A stretch of 16,651 bases of DNA. It comes from Paracoccaceae bacterium (GTDB lineage Bacteria; Pseudomonadota; Alphaproteobacteria; Rhodobacterales; Rhodobacteraceae). The DNA is taken from assembly GCA_027069385.1 (NCBI GenBank), contig JALXER010000046.1, positions 10,975 to 27,625 of the forward strand. Reading direction: 5' to 3'. The position numbers and the translations under genes are program-made. A model generated the notes under the pieces. That model searched no databases and was not told the origin of the DNA. It worked only from the letters and a program-made list of their open reading frames with translations. Numbering within the stretch: the stretch's first letter is position 1; each line of letters starts with the position of its first letter. Positions 1-5,561 of the stretch are shown one piece after another.

Positions 1-1
1 G

Positions 2-199
2 GGCCTGCGCGCCGATGCGCTGGGCGTGGCGCAATACTATGGGGATCTGGTGGATGTCTGGGTGATTGATACGGCCGACGCGGCGCTGGGGGCGGGCATA
101 GAAGCGCTCGGCAAGACCTGCGCTGTGGTGCCGACCCTTATGACCTCGCGCGCGGAAAAGGTAGCGCTTGCGACAACTGTTATCGGGGCTGCGGGATGA
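2..199 (+). CDS. cofD: CofD, 2-phospho-L-lactate transferase (C-terminal fragment)
   Basis: The window opens inside this gene; the last 65 codons are visible and end in TGA. CofD joins the (2-phospho)lactyl- or related phospho-acid-GDP product of CofC to the deazaflavin Fo, giving F420-0 (or its dehydro or 3-phosphoglyceryl form) in the cytoplasm. The visible tail contains the run LGVAQYYGDLVDVWVID followed by a PTLMTSRAEKVALA segment. This fits the CofD C-terminus, which usually reads as a GVA-x-Y motif, then a predicted VID strand, then a short regulatory-looking T-x-M run. The stop overlaps the cofC start as ATGA (196-199), so the two are probably translationally coupled. The call rests on this short tail plus the adjoining cofC, cofE and fno. 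The Fo-binding and GDP-binding regions lie outside the window and cannot be checked. Confidence 0.85.
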   Translation, partial: GLRADALGVAQYYGDLVDVWVIDTADAALGAGIEALGKTCAVVPTLMTSRAEKVALATTVIGAAG

Positions 200-864
200 A
201 GGATTTGCTGTTTGTTATCCCGATGAAAGACCCCGATGTTGCCAAATCGCGCCTGGCAGCGGTGCTGCCCGATGCAGTGCGGGCGCGTCTGGCCATGGCG
301 CTGTTTCGCCGGATGCTGGATTTTCTGGCCGAGGCCCAGCCCGGGGTGGATGTGCTGGTGGTCAGCGAAAGCGCGGTGATCGAGGCCGAGGTCGGGGGGC
401 TGTTTTTGCGCCAGAAAAGCGAGGGGTTGAACGGGGCGGTCAGCGAGGCCGCCGCATGGGCCGTCGCGCGTGGGTATGGGGCGATCTGTGTGCTGCCCGC
501 CGATCTGGCCGACCCCGCCGCCGATGATCTGGCGCGGTTGCTGGCGCTGGGGCGCGGTGTCAGCATTGCGCCCGCCCATGACGGCGGCACCAATGCACTG
601 CTGGTTTCGCCGCCCGATGCGATAACGTTCCATTACGGGGCAGGGTCGTGCCTTGCGCACCAGCGGGCGGCCGAAGGCATGGCTTGTACGATCATTCCGT
701 TGGAGAGTTTTCGGTATGATATCGACACCAGCGCCGACTTGGAGCGGATCGAAAGCGTGGTTAACGCTTGTGGCCCCCGCGCCGTCCCTGCCCCTCTCCT
801 ATCTTGCCCCCGCAAGCGGGGGGAGGGAGCGCCTGTGGCCAGCCTCGGGGAAAAATCACGATGA
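196..864 (+). CDS. cofC: CofC, phospholactate/3-phosphoglycerate guanylyltransferase
   Basis: 222 aa, single-domain nucleotidyltransferase. CofC activates a phospho-acid (2-phospholactate, phosphoenolpyruvate or 3-phosphoglycerate, depending on lineage) with GTP for CofD. Family signatures visible are the N-terminal FVIPMKDPDVAKSRLA (the K-x-R-L nucleotide loop, residues about 5-20), PADLADP near residue 101, DGGTNALL near 130, FHYGAGS near 145 and YDIDTSADLERI near 175. The last recognisable family motif is that DIDT block. The roughly 30 residues after it are Pro/Arg-rich, and part of them is encoded by a palindrome at 807-822, so the tail is probably an acquired extension. The start ATG overlaps the cofD stop and the stop overlaps the cofE start (ATGA at both joints). 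Which phospho-acid is used cannot be read from sequence by eye; bacterial CofC enzymes differ in this. Confidence 0.92.
   Translation: MKDLLFVIPMKDPDVAKSRLAAVLPDAVRARLAMALFRRMLDFLAEAQPGVDVLVVSESAVIEAEVGGLFLRQKSEGLNGAVSEAAAWAVARGYGAICVLPADLADPAADDLARLLALGRGVSIAPAHDGGTNALLVSPPDAITFHYGAGSCLAHQRAAEGMACTIIPLESFRYDIDTSADLERIESVVNACGPRAVPAPLLSCPRKRGEGAPVASLGEKSR
807..822. repeat. CAAG-centred palindrome inside the 3' end of cofC
   Basis: Perfect 7-bp arms CCCCCGC (807-813) and GCGGGGG (816-822) around AA. Flanking pyrimidine-rich (791-800) and purine-rich (823-829) runs could extend pairing imperfectly. It reads through in frame as part of the cofC tail. The centre GCAAGC matches other palindromes in this window (14012, 15561 and, on the other strand, 4093 and 8792). 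Without a T-run it is unlikely to be a simple terminator, and it lies within an operon. Confidence 0.6.
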
Positions 865-1622
865 CCGGAGTCGAGTTGACAGCAGTTCCGGGAATTCCCG
901 ACATTCAGCCGGGGGATGATCTTGTGGCGATCATCGCCGATGCGCTGGCCTCGCCCGGGCTTCAGGATGGCGATATTCTGACCTCGGCGCACAAGATATT
1001 CTCCAAGGCCGAGGGGCAGGTGGTGGCGCTGGGCGACATAGTGCCGTCTACCGAGGCGCTGGATTATGCCGAAGCGTTGAACAAGGACCCGCGCAAGGTC
1101 GAGGTGATTTTGCGCGAAAGCGCGCGGGTGGTGAAAACGTTTCGCCACCCGCACCAGAACGAGGGCGTGATGATCTGCCAGCACCGGCTGGGGTTTATCA
1201 GCGCCAATGCGGCGGTGGATGAAAGCAACACCGGGGCCGATGAAACCGTGATCCTGCTGCCCAAAGACCCCGACGCCAGCGCGCGGCGCCTGCGTGACGG
1301 GTTGCAGGCGCGCTTTGGCGTGCGCCTTGGCGTGGTGATCACCGACACGTTCGGGCGGCCGTGGCGGCTGGGGCAGGTCAACGTGGCAATCGGGCTGGCC
1401 GGGGTGCCCGCCACGCTGCATCAGGGCGGCAAGCCCGACGCCTATGGGCGCGAACTGGCGGTGACCGAGCCGGCCTTTGCCGATGAACTTGCCACCGCAA
1501 GCGGGCTGGTGGTGGGCAAGGCGGCCCAAACGCCGGTCGTGCGCTTTCGCGGGCTTTCATGGGAAACATCCAACGATAACGCGGCGGATATCCTCCGCCC
1601 CAGCAAGGAGAACGTATTTTGA
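861..1622 (+). CDS. cofE: CofE, coenzyme F420-0:L-glutamate ligase
   Basis: 253 aa from ATG 861, the codon overlapping the cofC stop (ATGA). An in-frame start at 768 would run through the cofC tail and has no family support, so 861 is chosen. The enzyme adds L-glutamate to F420-0 with GTP, first by an ordinary and then by a gamma linkage. Visible motifs are VPGIPDIQPGDDL (residues 9-21), the SAHKIFSKAEG segment (about 43-53), GFISANAAVDESNTG (about 110-124) and ITDTFGRPWRLGQVNVAIG (about 158-176), all characteristic of the family. The length equals the stand-alone CofE domain; the C-terminal FMN-binding domain found in actinobacterial FbiB is absent. Without it, tail length and any FbiB-type reduction of a dehydro-F420-0 intermediate must be handled otherwise. 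This could mean that the phospholactate or 3-phosphoglycerate route is used (inference). Confidence 0.94.
   Translation: MTGVELTAVPGIPDIQPGDDLVAIIADALASPGLQDGDILTSAHKIFSKAEGQVVALGDIVPSTEALDYAEALNKDPRKVEVILRESARVVKTFRHPHQNEGVMICQHRLGFISANAAVDESNTGADETVILLPKDPDASARRLRDGLQARFGVRLGVVITDTFGRPWRLGQVNVAIGLAGVPATLHQGGKPDAYGRELAVTEPAFADELATASGLVVGKAAQTPVVRFRGLSWETSNDNAADILRPSKENVF
1605..1610 (+). promoter_or_regulatory. Ribosome binding site fixing the TTG start of fno
   Basis: AAGGAG lies 8 nt before the TTG at 1619. It lies inside the last codons of cofE, and no ATG is nearby in frame. It therefore supports TTG as the start, giving a TTGA stop/start overlap with cofE. Confidence 0.75.
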
Positions 1623-2287
1623 GCGAAACAGTAGCCATATTGGGCGGTACCGGACCGCAGGGTCAGGGACTGGCGTTGCGCCTTGCGCGCGCGGGCGTAA
1701 CGGTTGCCCTGGGGTCGAGAGATGCCGCGCGCGCCACCGAGATTGCCAGCAGCCTGAATACCACCGGCGGAGTCGACAATATCAGCGGTTATGACAATGC
1801 CGGTGCCGTGGCCGCAGCCGCTGAGATGGTCATTCTGGCGGTGCCGTTCTCGGCCCATAACGCCACGCTGGCCGCGCTGAAAGAAGCGCTGGCCGGCAAG
1901 ATCCTGATCGACATTGTGGTGCCGCTTTCGCCCAACGACCCCAAGCTGGTCGAAATGCCACCCGAGGGCTCGGCCACCGAGGCGGCGCAGGCCCTGCTTG
2001 GCCCCGATATCCCGGTGGTGGGGGCGTTGCATAACGTCTCGGCCCATACGCTCAACGACCTGTCCAGCCCGATCAACTGCGATATTCTGGTCTGCGGCAA
2101 CAAGCTGGAGCCGCGCAAAAAGGTGATGGCGCTGGTCGAAAAACTGGGGGTGCAATCCTACAACGCGGGCAACGCACAAGCGGCGCGCTGTATCGAGGCG
2201 ATCACGCCGATCCTGATCCGGCTGAATATTTCAAAGGCGGTGCCTTTTTCACATGCGGGGCTCAAAATCTGGGCGCCGGACACTTAA
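1619..2287 (+). CDS. fno: F420H2:NADP+ oxidoreductase (NADPH-dependent F420 reductase)
   Basis: 222 aa starting with TTG, overlapping the cofE stop by 4 nt (TTGA) behind a good AAGGAG. The protein transfers hydride between NADPH and F420; in aerobic bacteria the usual direction is reduction of F420 at NADPH cost. The N-terminus VAILGGTGPQGQGLALRLA is a Rossmann dinucleotide-binding loop. It is followed at the end of strand 2 by GSRD, whose Ser-Arg is the usual NADP 2'-phosphate contact. The segment around VILAVPFSAH (about residue 78) and the C-terminal SHAGLKIW also fit the family (also called NpdG). Its place directly after cofE means the cluster carries both cofactor synthesis and cofactor reduction. 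No truncation is seen. Confidence 0.92.
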   Translation: MSETVAILGGTGPQGQGLALRLARAGVTVALGSRDAARATEIASSLNTTGGVDNISGYDNAGAVAAAAEMVILAVPFSAHNATLAALKEALAGKILIDIVVPLSPNDPKLVEMPPEGSATEAAQALLGPDIPVVGALHNVSAHTLNDLSSPINCDILVCGNKLEPRKKVMALVEKLGVQSYNAGNAQAARCIEAITPILIRLNISKAVPFSHAGLKIWAPDT

Positions 2288-2306
2288 ACCAACAGGGAGA
2301 GAAAAG

Positions 2307-3308
2307 ATGGAATTCGGAATTACATTCAAAGGGGTGGTAGAACCCAAACGGGCCCGCGCGCTGGTGCGTCAGGCCGAAAACGCGGGGTTCGAATACTGCT
2401 GGTACTATGACAGCCACATCCTGTGGCGCGAGAGCTTTGTTGCCTTGGCAATGCTGATGGAGCACACCACCACCATGCGCTTTGGCCCTTTGGTGACCAA
2501 CCCCAACACCCGCGATTGGTCACTGGCCGCCAGCTTGTTTGGCTCGCTCGCCAAGCAGTCAGACGGGCGCTTTGACATTGGCCTCGGGCGGGGCGACAGC
2601 GCCGTGCGGGTGATGGGCAAAAAGCCCGCCCCGCTGGCGCGGCTGGAAGAGTTTGTTGACGTGGTCAAGGGGTTGATCCGCGGCGAAGAGCGCCAGTATG
2701 GCGACTGCCCGAACCCGGTGCAATTCCCGTGGGCCACGGGCTATGAGCTGCCGGTTTGGGTGGCGGCTTACGGCCCCAAGGCGCTGACCTCGGCGGGCAA
2801 GGTCGGCGACGGGCTGGTGCTGCAAATCGCCGAGCCGAAAATCGTGAAGTGGCTGGCCGATCAGGCGATTGCGGCGGGCAGGGCGGCGGGGCGGGATATG
2901 TCCGGCTATCGCGTTATGTCCGCCGCGCCTGCCTGGACGGGGCCAAAGGAGGAGGGCATTGCGGCTACCCGCTGGTTCCCCGCTATGGTGGGCAACCACG
3001 TGGCCGATATTGTCGAGAAATACGGCACCGACAGCGATATGGTCCCCGCCAGCCTGACCGCCTATATCGAGGACCGCAAGGGCTATGACTACTCCAAGCA
3101 CGGCCAATCCGATAACCCTTACCTTGATTTCATCACCGATGATATTGTGGAAAGCTTTGGCGTGCTGGGCAGCCCCGAGGAGCACATCGCCAAGCTCAAA
3201 GAGCTGGAGGCAGCGGGCGTGACCCAGTTCAATATCTATATGGATAACGGCGACGAAGAACGTATCATCGCCGACTATGCCGAAAAGATCATTCCGGCAT
3301 TTCGCTAA
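2307..3308 (+). CDS. LLM-class F420-dependent oxidoreductase
   Basis: 333 aa from ATG 2307, preceded by the purine-rich AGGGAGAG. A longer frame opens at 2253 inside fno but lacks family sequence. The protein is a luciferase-like TIM-barrel enzyme: MEFGITFKGVVEPKRA (strand 1), WYYDSHILWRES (about 31-42), the GLGRGDSAVRVMG loop (about 92-104), LPVWVAAYGPKAL (about 149-161), and a C-terminal FGVLGSPEEHIAKLKELEAAG run typical of this superfamily. It would use F420H2 made by the neighbouring Fno to reduce, or F420 to oxidise, an unidentified substrate. It most resembles the proteobacterial subfamily named after Colwellia CPS_4043 (TIGR03842), from memory and unconfirmed. It is 19 nt from fno and clearly in the same operon. 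FMN-dependent members exist in the superfamily; the operon context favours F420. Confidence 0.88.
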   Translation: MEFGITFKGVVEPKRARALVRQAENAGFEYCWYYDSHILWRESFVALAMLMEHTTTMRFGPLVTNPNTRDWSLAASLFGSLAKQSDGRFDIGLGRGDSAVRVMGKKPAPLARLEEFVDVVKGLIRGEERQYGDCPNPVQFPWATGYELPVWVAAYGPKALTSAGKVGDGLVLQIAEPKIVKWLADQAIAAGRAAGRDMSGYRVMSAAPAWTGPKEEGIAATRWFPAMVGNHVADIVEKYGTDSDMVPASLTAYIEDRKGYDYSKHGQSDNPYLDFITDDIVESFGVLGSPEEHIAKLKELEAAGVTQFNIYMDNGDEERIIADYAEKIIPAFR

Positions 3309-3315
3309 ACCGGTC

Positions 3316-3338
3316 GGGGGCGGCATTTCACCGCCCCC
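3316..3338 (+). terminator. Hairpin at the end of the F420 operon
   Basis: Arms GGGGGCGG (3316-3323) and CCGCCCCC (3331-3338) around a 7-nt loop, starting 8 nt after the LLM gene stop. There is no T-run after it, so it may act as a weak terminator or a 3'-end protector. It separates the F420 operon from the next gene. Confidence 0.5.
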
Positions 3339-3402
3339 CATACCCCCTTGAATACGCTCGCATACCGGTTAGGTGTTGCCAAACGAATTCAAGGAACCCG
3401 CC

Positions 3403-3993
3403 ATGCGCGTCCAGCCAAAACCGATCAAAAAATATCCTCTGTTCATCCGCGCCTTCTTTGCCAAGCAAAAGAAAACCTATGGCGAGGTGCTGCTGCCCGG
3501 AATGCTCTGGGGGCGCTCCAAATGGGTGTTTGCCAGCGTGGCACTGCTGTATGGCGCGCTGAACCGCAAACGCTCGCCACTAAGCGGGGTGATCCGCTCT
3601 ATGGTGACGGTGCGGGTGTCACAGATCAACCATTGTGCGTTTTGCGTCGATATCAACGGAGCCACCTTGCAAAAACGCGGCGCAAGTCCGGAAAAAATGC
3701 TTGCGCTGCGCGACTGGCGCGATAGTGACCAGTTCGACGAACAGGAAAAGGCGGTACTGGCCTATACCGAAGCCGTAACCTATACCGACCGGCAAATTAC
3801 CGATGATATGATGATTGCGCTGCGCAAATTCTATGATGATGACGGCATCGTCGAACTGACCGGTATGATCGCCTTTCAGAACCTGTCGAGCAAATTCAAC
3901 GCGGCCCTTGATATCCCGCCGCAAGGCTTTTGCGAGGTTCCGGCATTGCAGGCAGACCAACCGCTTGGGGCGTCGGCCGCCCGGGGGGATTGA
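3403..3993 (+). CDS. Carboxymuconolactone decarboxylase / AhpD-like family protein
   Basis: 196 aa from ATG 3403, with AAGGA 7 nt upstream; the upstream GTG at 3373 lacks such a site. An all-helical CMD/AhpD-like fold is expected. The signature is INHCAFCVDINGATLQKRG with C78-x-x-C81, the redox-active pair of the family. The His found four residues after the second Cys in AhpD is Asn85 here, so AhpD-type peroxidase chemistry is uncertain. Residues 105-155 (DSDQFDEQEKAVLAYTEAVT and following) form the usual second helical half. The gene sits 94 nt behind the F420 operon beyond a hairpin, so co-transcription is possible but unproven. Its last residues, ASAARGD, are encoded inside a GC-rich palindrome, and the stop lies in the loop. 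Substrate unknown. Confidence 0.8.
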   Translation: MRVQPKPIKKYPLFIRAFFAKQKKTYGEVLLPGMLWGRSKWVFASVALLYGALNRKRSPLSGVIRSMVTVRVSQINHCAFCVDINGATLQKRGASPEKMLALRDWRDSDQFDEQEKAVLAYTEAVTYTDRQITDDMMIALRKFYDDDGIVELTGMIAFQNLSSKFNAALDIPPQGFCEVPALQADQPLGASAARGD

Positions 3994-4031
3994 CCCCCCG
4001 AACGGCCGAGCATTTTCCCAAGGGAAAATGC
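3973..4031. terminator. Two abutting palindromes at the 3' end of the CMD-like gene
   Basis: The first is a composite hairpin. The outer arms are TCGGCC (3973-3978) and GGCCGA (4004-4009); the inner arms are CGGGGGG (3982-3988) and CCCCCCG (3994-4000). The TGA stop occupies the loop. The second starts on the next base: arms GCATTTTCCC (4010-4019) and GGGAAAATGC (4022-4031) around AA. Lying between convergent genes, they could stop transcription from both sides. On the minus strand the second one has a CTTG centre. Confidence 0.55.
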
Positions 4032-4062
4032 GGGTGTGCCCCTGTCAGCTAAGTACCCGCCG

Positions 4063-4108
4063 CCCGCCCCTTTGGGGGCGGGTAAAAGGAGCATTCCGCT
4101 TGCGGAAT
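4063..4108. terminator. Two further hairpins between the CMD-like gene and smpB
   Basis: Arms CCCGCCCC (4063-4070) and GGGGCGGG (4075-4082) form one hairpin. Arms ATTCCGC (4093-4099) and GCGGAAT (4102-4108) around TT form another. The second ends 9 nt from the smpB stop on the opposite strand, so it could serve as the smpB terminator or 3'-end stabiliser. No clear T-run follows either one. Confidence 0.45.
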
Positions 4109-4117
4109 TCCGCCGGA

Positions 4118-4597
4118 TCAGCCGCGATCGCGCAGAATGCGGGATTGCTGCCGCTGCCAGTCACGTTTCTTGTCGTCGGCGCGTTTGTCCTGTTTCTGCT
4201 TGCCCTTGGCGATGCCCAGTAACAGTTTGGCGCGCCCCTTGTCGTTAAAGTAAATCTTCAGCGGCACCAGCGTCATGCGCTCGCGTCCAATGTTTTTCCA
4301 CAAATCGCCCAGCTGTTTCTTGCTGACCAACAGCTTGCGCTTGCGCCGCTCGGCATGTTGAAATGTCTTGGCTTGCTCGTATTTCGGCACATGGCTGTTG
4401 ATCAGCCACAATTCCCCGTCCTCGATCGTGGCATAGCTTTCGGCAATGCTTACGCCGCCCGCCCGCATGGCCTTGACCTCGGATCCTTCCAGCATCATTC
4501 CGCATTCCAGCGTGTCTTCGACCGCATAGTTATGCCGCGCCTTGCGGTTTTCCGCGACGGTTTTGTTATTCGGATTTGATTTTTTCTTCTTTGCCAT
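4118..4597 (-). CDS. smpB: SsrA-binding protein SmpB
   Basis: 159 aa, full family length. SmpB binds tmRNA and carries it to stalled ribosomes in trans-translation. Motifs are a basic N-terminus with KTVAENRKARHNYAVEDTLE (residues 12-31), the GSEVKAMRAGGVSIAESY block (about 38-55), the WLINSHVPKYEQA strand, RKRKLLVSKKQL, and the Lys/Arg-rich C-terminal tail ending RDWQRQQSRILRDRG, which is disordered off the ribosome and mimics mRNA in the channel. The gene lies 42 nt downstream of the unidentified helical protein and may share its transcript. The dapA-smpB proximity is common in alphaproteobacteria. It converges with the CMD-like gene across a cluster of hairpins. Nothing is missing or altered. 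Confidence 0.97.
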   Translation of the reverse strand: MAKKKKSNPNNKTVAENRKARHNYAVEDTLECGMMLEGSEVKAMRAGGVSIAESYATIEDGELWLINSHVPKYEQAKTFQHAERRKRKLLVSKKQLGDLWKNIGRERMTLVPLKIYFNDKGRAKLLLGIAKGKQKQDKRADDKKRDWQRQQSRILRDRG

Positions 4598-4639
4598 AAT
4601 GAAGTGGATGTAACCACCGCGCTGGCCAGAGTCCAGAAC

Positions 4640-5254
4640 TTAGCCCGCCGGTTCGATCTTTTCAATCTGGCGGGTTAGTTCCTTGGCCGTTTTCAGCGCA
4701 TCCTTGAACTTGCGCCCCAACGGGGTCAGCGTCTTTTTCAGCCCGATACCGGCCATAATCCGGTCAAGTATGTCCGAGATATCCCTGATCACCAGCTTGA
4801 TGGCGCTTTCGGCCGTTTTCAGGGCCGAATGCAGCTTTTGCAACGGTTTGATGGTGTCCAGAATATCAAGGATATAGCCGGCAATTTTTTCTATCAGCCC
4901 CATGATCATGTTGGCCGTAGCGCTGATAATCCGCAACAACCGCTTGGTGATGGTTTTGGCAAGGGATTTGCCAAGTTCTGCAACCGTGCGTACCAGCTTG
5001 GCGATTGTTTTGTCCAGCTCCTGCATGGCTTTCTGGAACAGCTTGACCATGGTCTTTGCCGTGCGCATGACCGAGGAAGGTATCAGCGCCTTGATCTTGT
5101 TCAGATTGGCAACCAGAGTCTTCAATGCGTCCAACAGCTTTTTCAGCAAAGGCGTTGCCTTCTTGGCGGTTTTCTGGATAAATTTGAGAATGGTTTGAAG
5201 CTTTTTCACTTGCGCCTGCGCGGTTTTCAGAGCGGCTTCGGACGGACTGGGCAT
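4640..5254 (-). CDS. Unrecognised Lys/Leu/Ile-rich helical protein
   Basis: 204 aa from ATG 5254, with AGGAG about 6-8 nt upstream. I do not recognise the family. The composition is extreme: many Lys, Leu, Ile, Thr and Ala, almost no aromatics, no Cys, and prolines limited to a few positions. Spaced hydrophobics and lysines suggest long amphipathic helices or a coiled coil over nearly the whole chain. A more hydrophobic stretch around residues 108-132 (LLRIISATANMIMGLIEKIA and after) is still interrupted by charges and does not look like a clear membrane helix. There is no signal peptide. The predicted pI is strongly basic. Phasin-like or DNA/lipid-binding roles are possible guesses only. It lies upstream of smpB in the same direction and has its own candidate promoter. 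It is less GC-rich than its neighbours. Confidence 0.75.
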   Translation of the reverse strand: MPSPSEAALKTAQAQVKKLQTILKFIQKTAKKATPLLKKLLDALKTLVANLNKIKALIPSSVMRTAKTMVKLFQKAMQELDKTIAKLVRTVAELGKSLAKTITKRLLRIISATANMIMGLIEKIAGYILDILDTIKPLQKLHSALKTAESAIKLVIRDISDILDRIMAGIGLKKTLTPLGRKFKDALKTAKELTRQIEKIEPAG

Positions 5255-5286
5255 AAGATCTCCTGCAAAATCACAACGTCAGGAGC

Positions 5287-5315
5287 ACGTTATCAGGGAA
5301 CTTTAACCGTGTCGA
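5287..5315 (-). promoter_or_regulatory. Candidate sigma-70-type promoter for the helical protein and smpB
   Basis: On the minus strand, TCGACA (5315-5310) and TAACGT (5292-5287) are separated by exactly 17 nt, matching 5/6 and 4/6 of the -35 and -10 consensus. This would start a transcript about 25 nt before the ATG at 5254. Seen by eye only. Confidence 0.4.
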
Positions 5316-5327
5316 TGACCCCCGAAA

Positions 5328-5511
5328 GCGGCGCGTCTGCTGTTGCGCTGGCAGTACCGTCGCGCCCGCGCCGCCCTGCACCGGATTCGCCCGGGGGTTA
5401 GGCTGCCACGCCTTTGACACCGGTTGTTCCCAAGAAGCCTGGCCCTTGGCGTAACCGGTTCAACGCGGCGCGGGCGGGCCGGTCCCACAGGCGCAACAGC
5501 AGACGCGCCGC
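5328..5511. repeat. Imperfect inverted duplication between dapA and the helical protein
   Basis: The 307 bases between genes (5255-5561) are mostly this structure. The left arm 5328-5384 and the reverse complement of the right arm 5455-5511 match at 47 of 57 positions without gaps. The outer 21 bases of each arm (5328-5348 and 5491-5511) are perfectly complementary. The 70-nt centre (5385-5454) shows weaker continuing similarity. Both arms translate, in their own outward-to-inward direction, to the same kind of peptide: AARLLLR, then Trp, then ARAAL-x-R-[IL]-R. The right arm lies in an open frame on the minus strand that overlaps the dapA end and stops at 5398. I do not call it a gene. It may be an old inverted copy of a small element. 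Confidence 0.6.
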
Positions 5512-5528
5512 GATGGTGCCGCAGCGTG

Positions 5529-5545
5529 TTTTGCCTTTGGCAAAA
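5529..5545. terminator. Hairpin just downstream of dapA
   Basis: Arms TTTTGCC (5529-5535) and GGCAAAA (5539-5545) with a 3-nt loop, 16 nt beyond the dapA stop in the dapA direction. The flanking A/T-rich bases are on the wrong side for a classic T-tract on the minus strand, so function as a terminator is uncertain. Confidence 0.35.
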
Positions 5546-5561
5546 TACAAAAACGCTTGGG

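Noticed and set aside
3348..3375. TTGAAT...TAGGTG as a promoter for the CMD-like gene
   Set aside because: The -10 matches only two of six consensus bases with 16-nt spacing; not distinguishable from chance.
5398..5561. Small minus-strand open frame continuing past the dapA stop, ending GPGFLGTTGVKGVAA
   Set aside because: No convincing start after dapA and no RBS. Half of it is the right arm of the inverted duplication. Recorded as a repeat, not as a gene.
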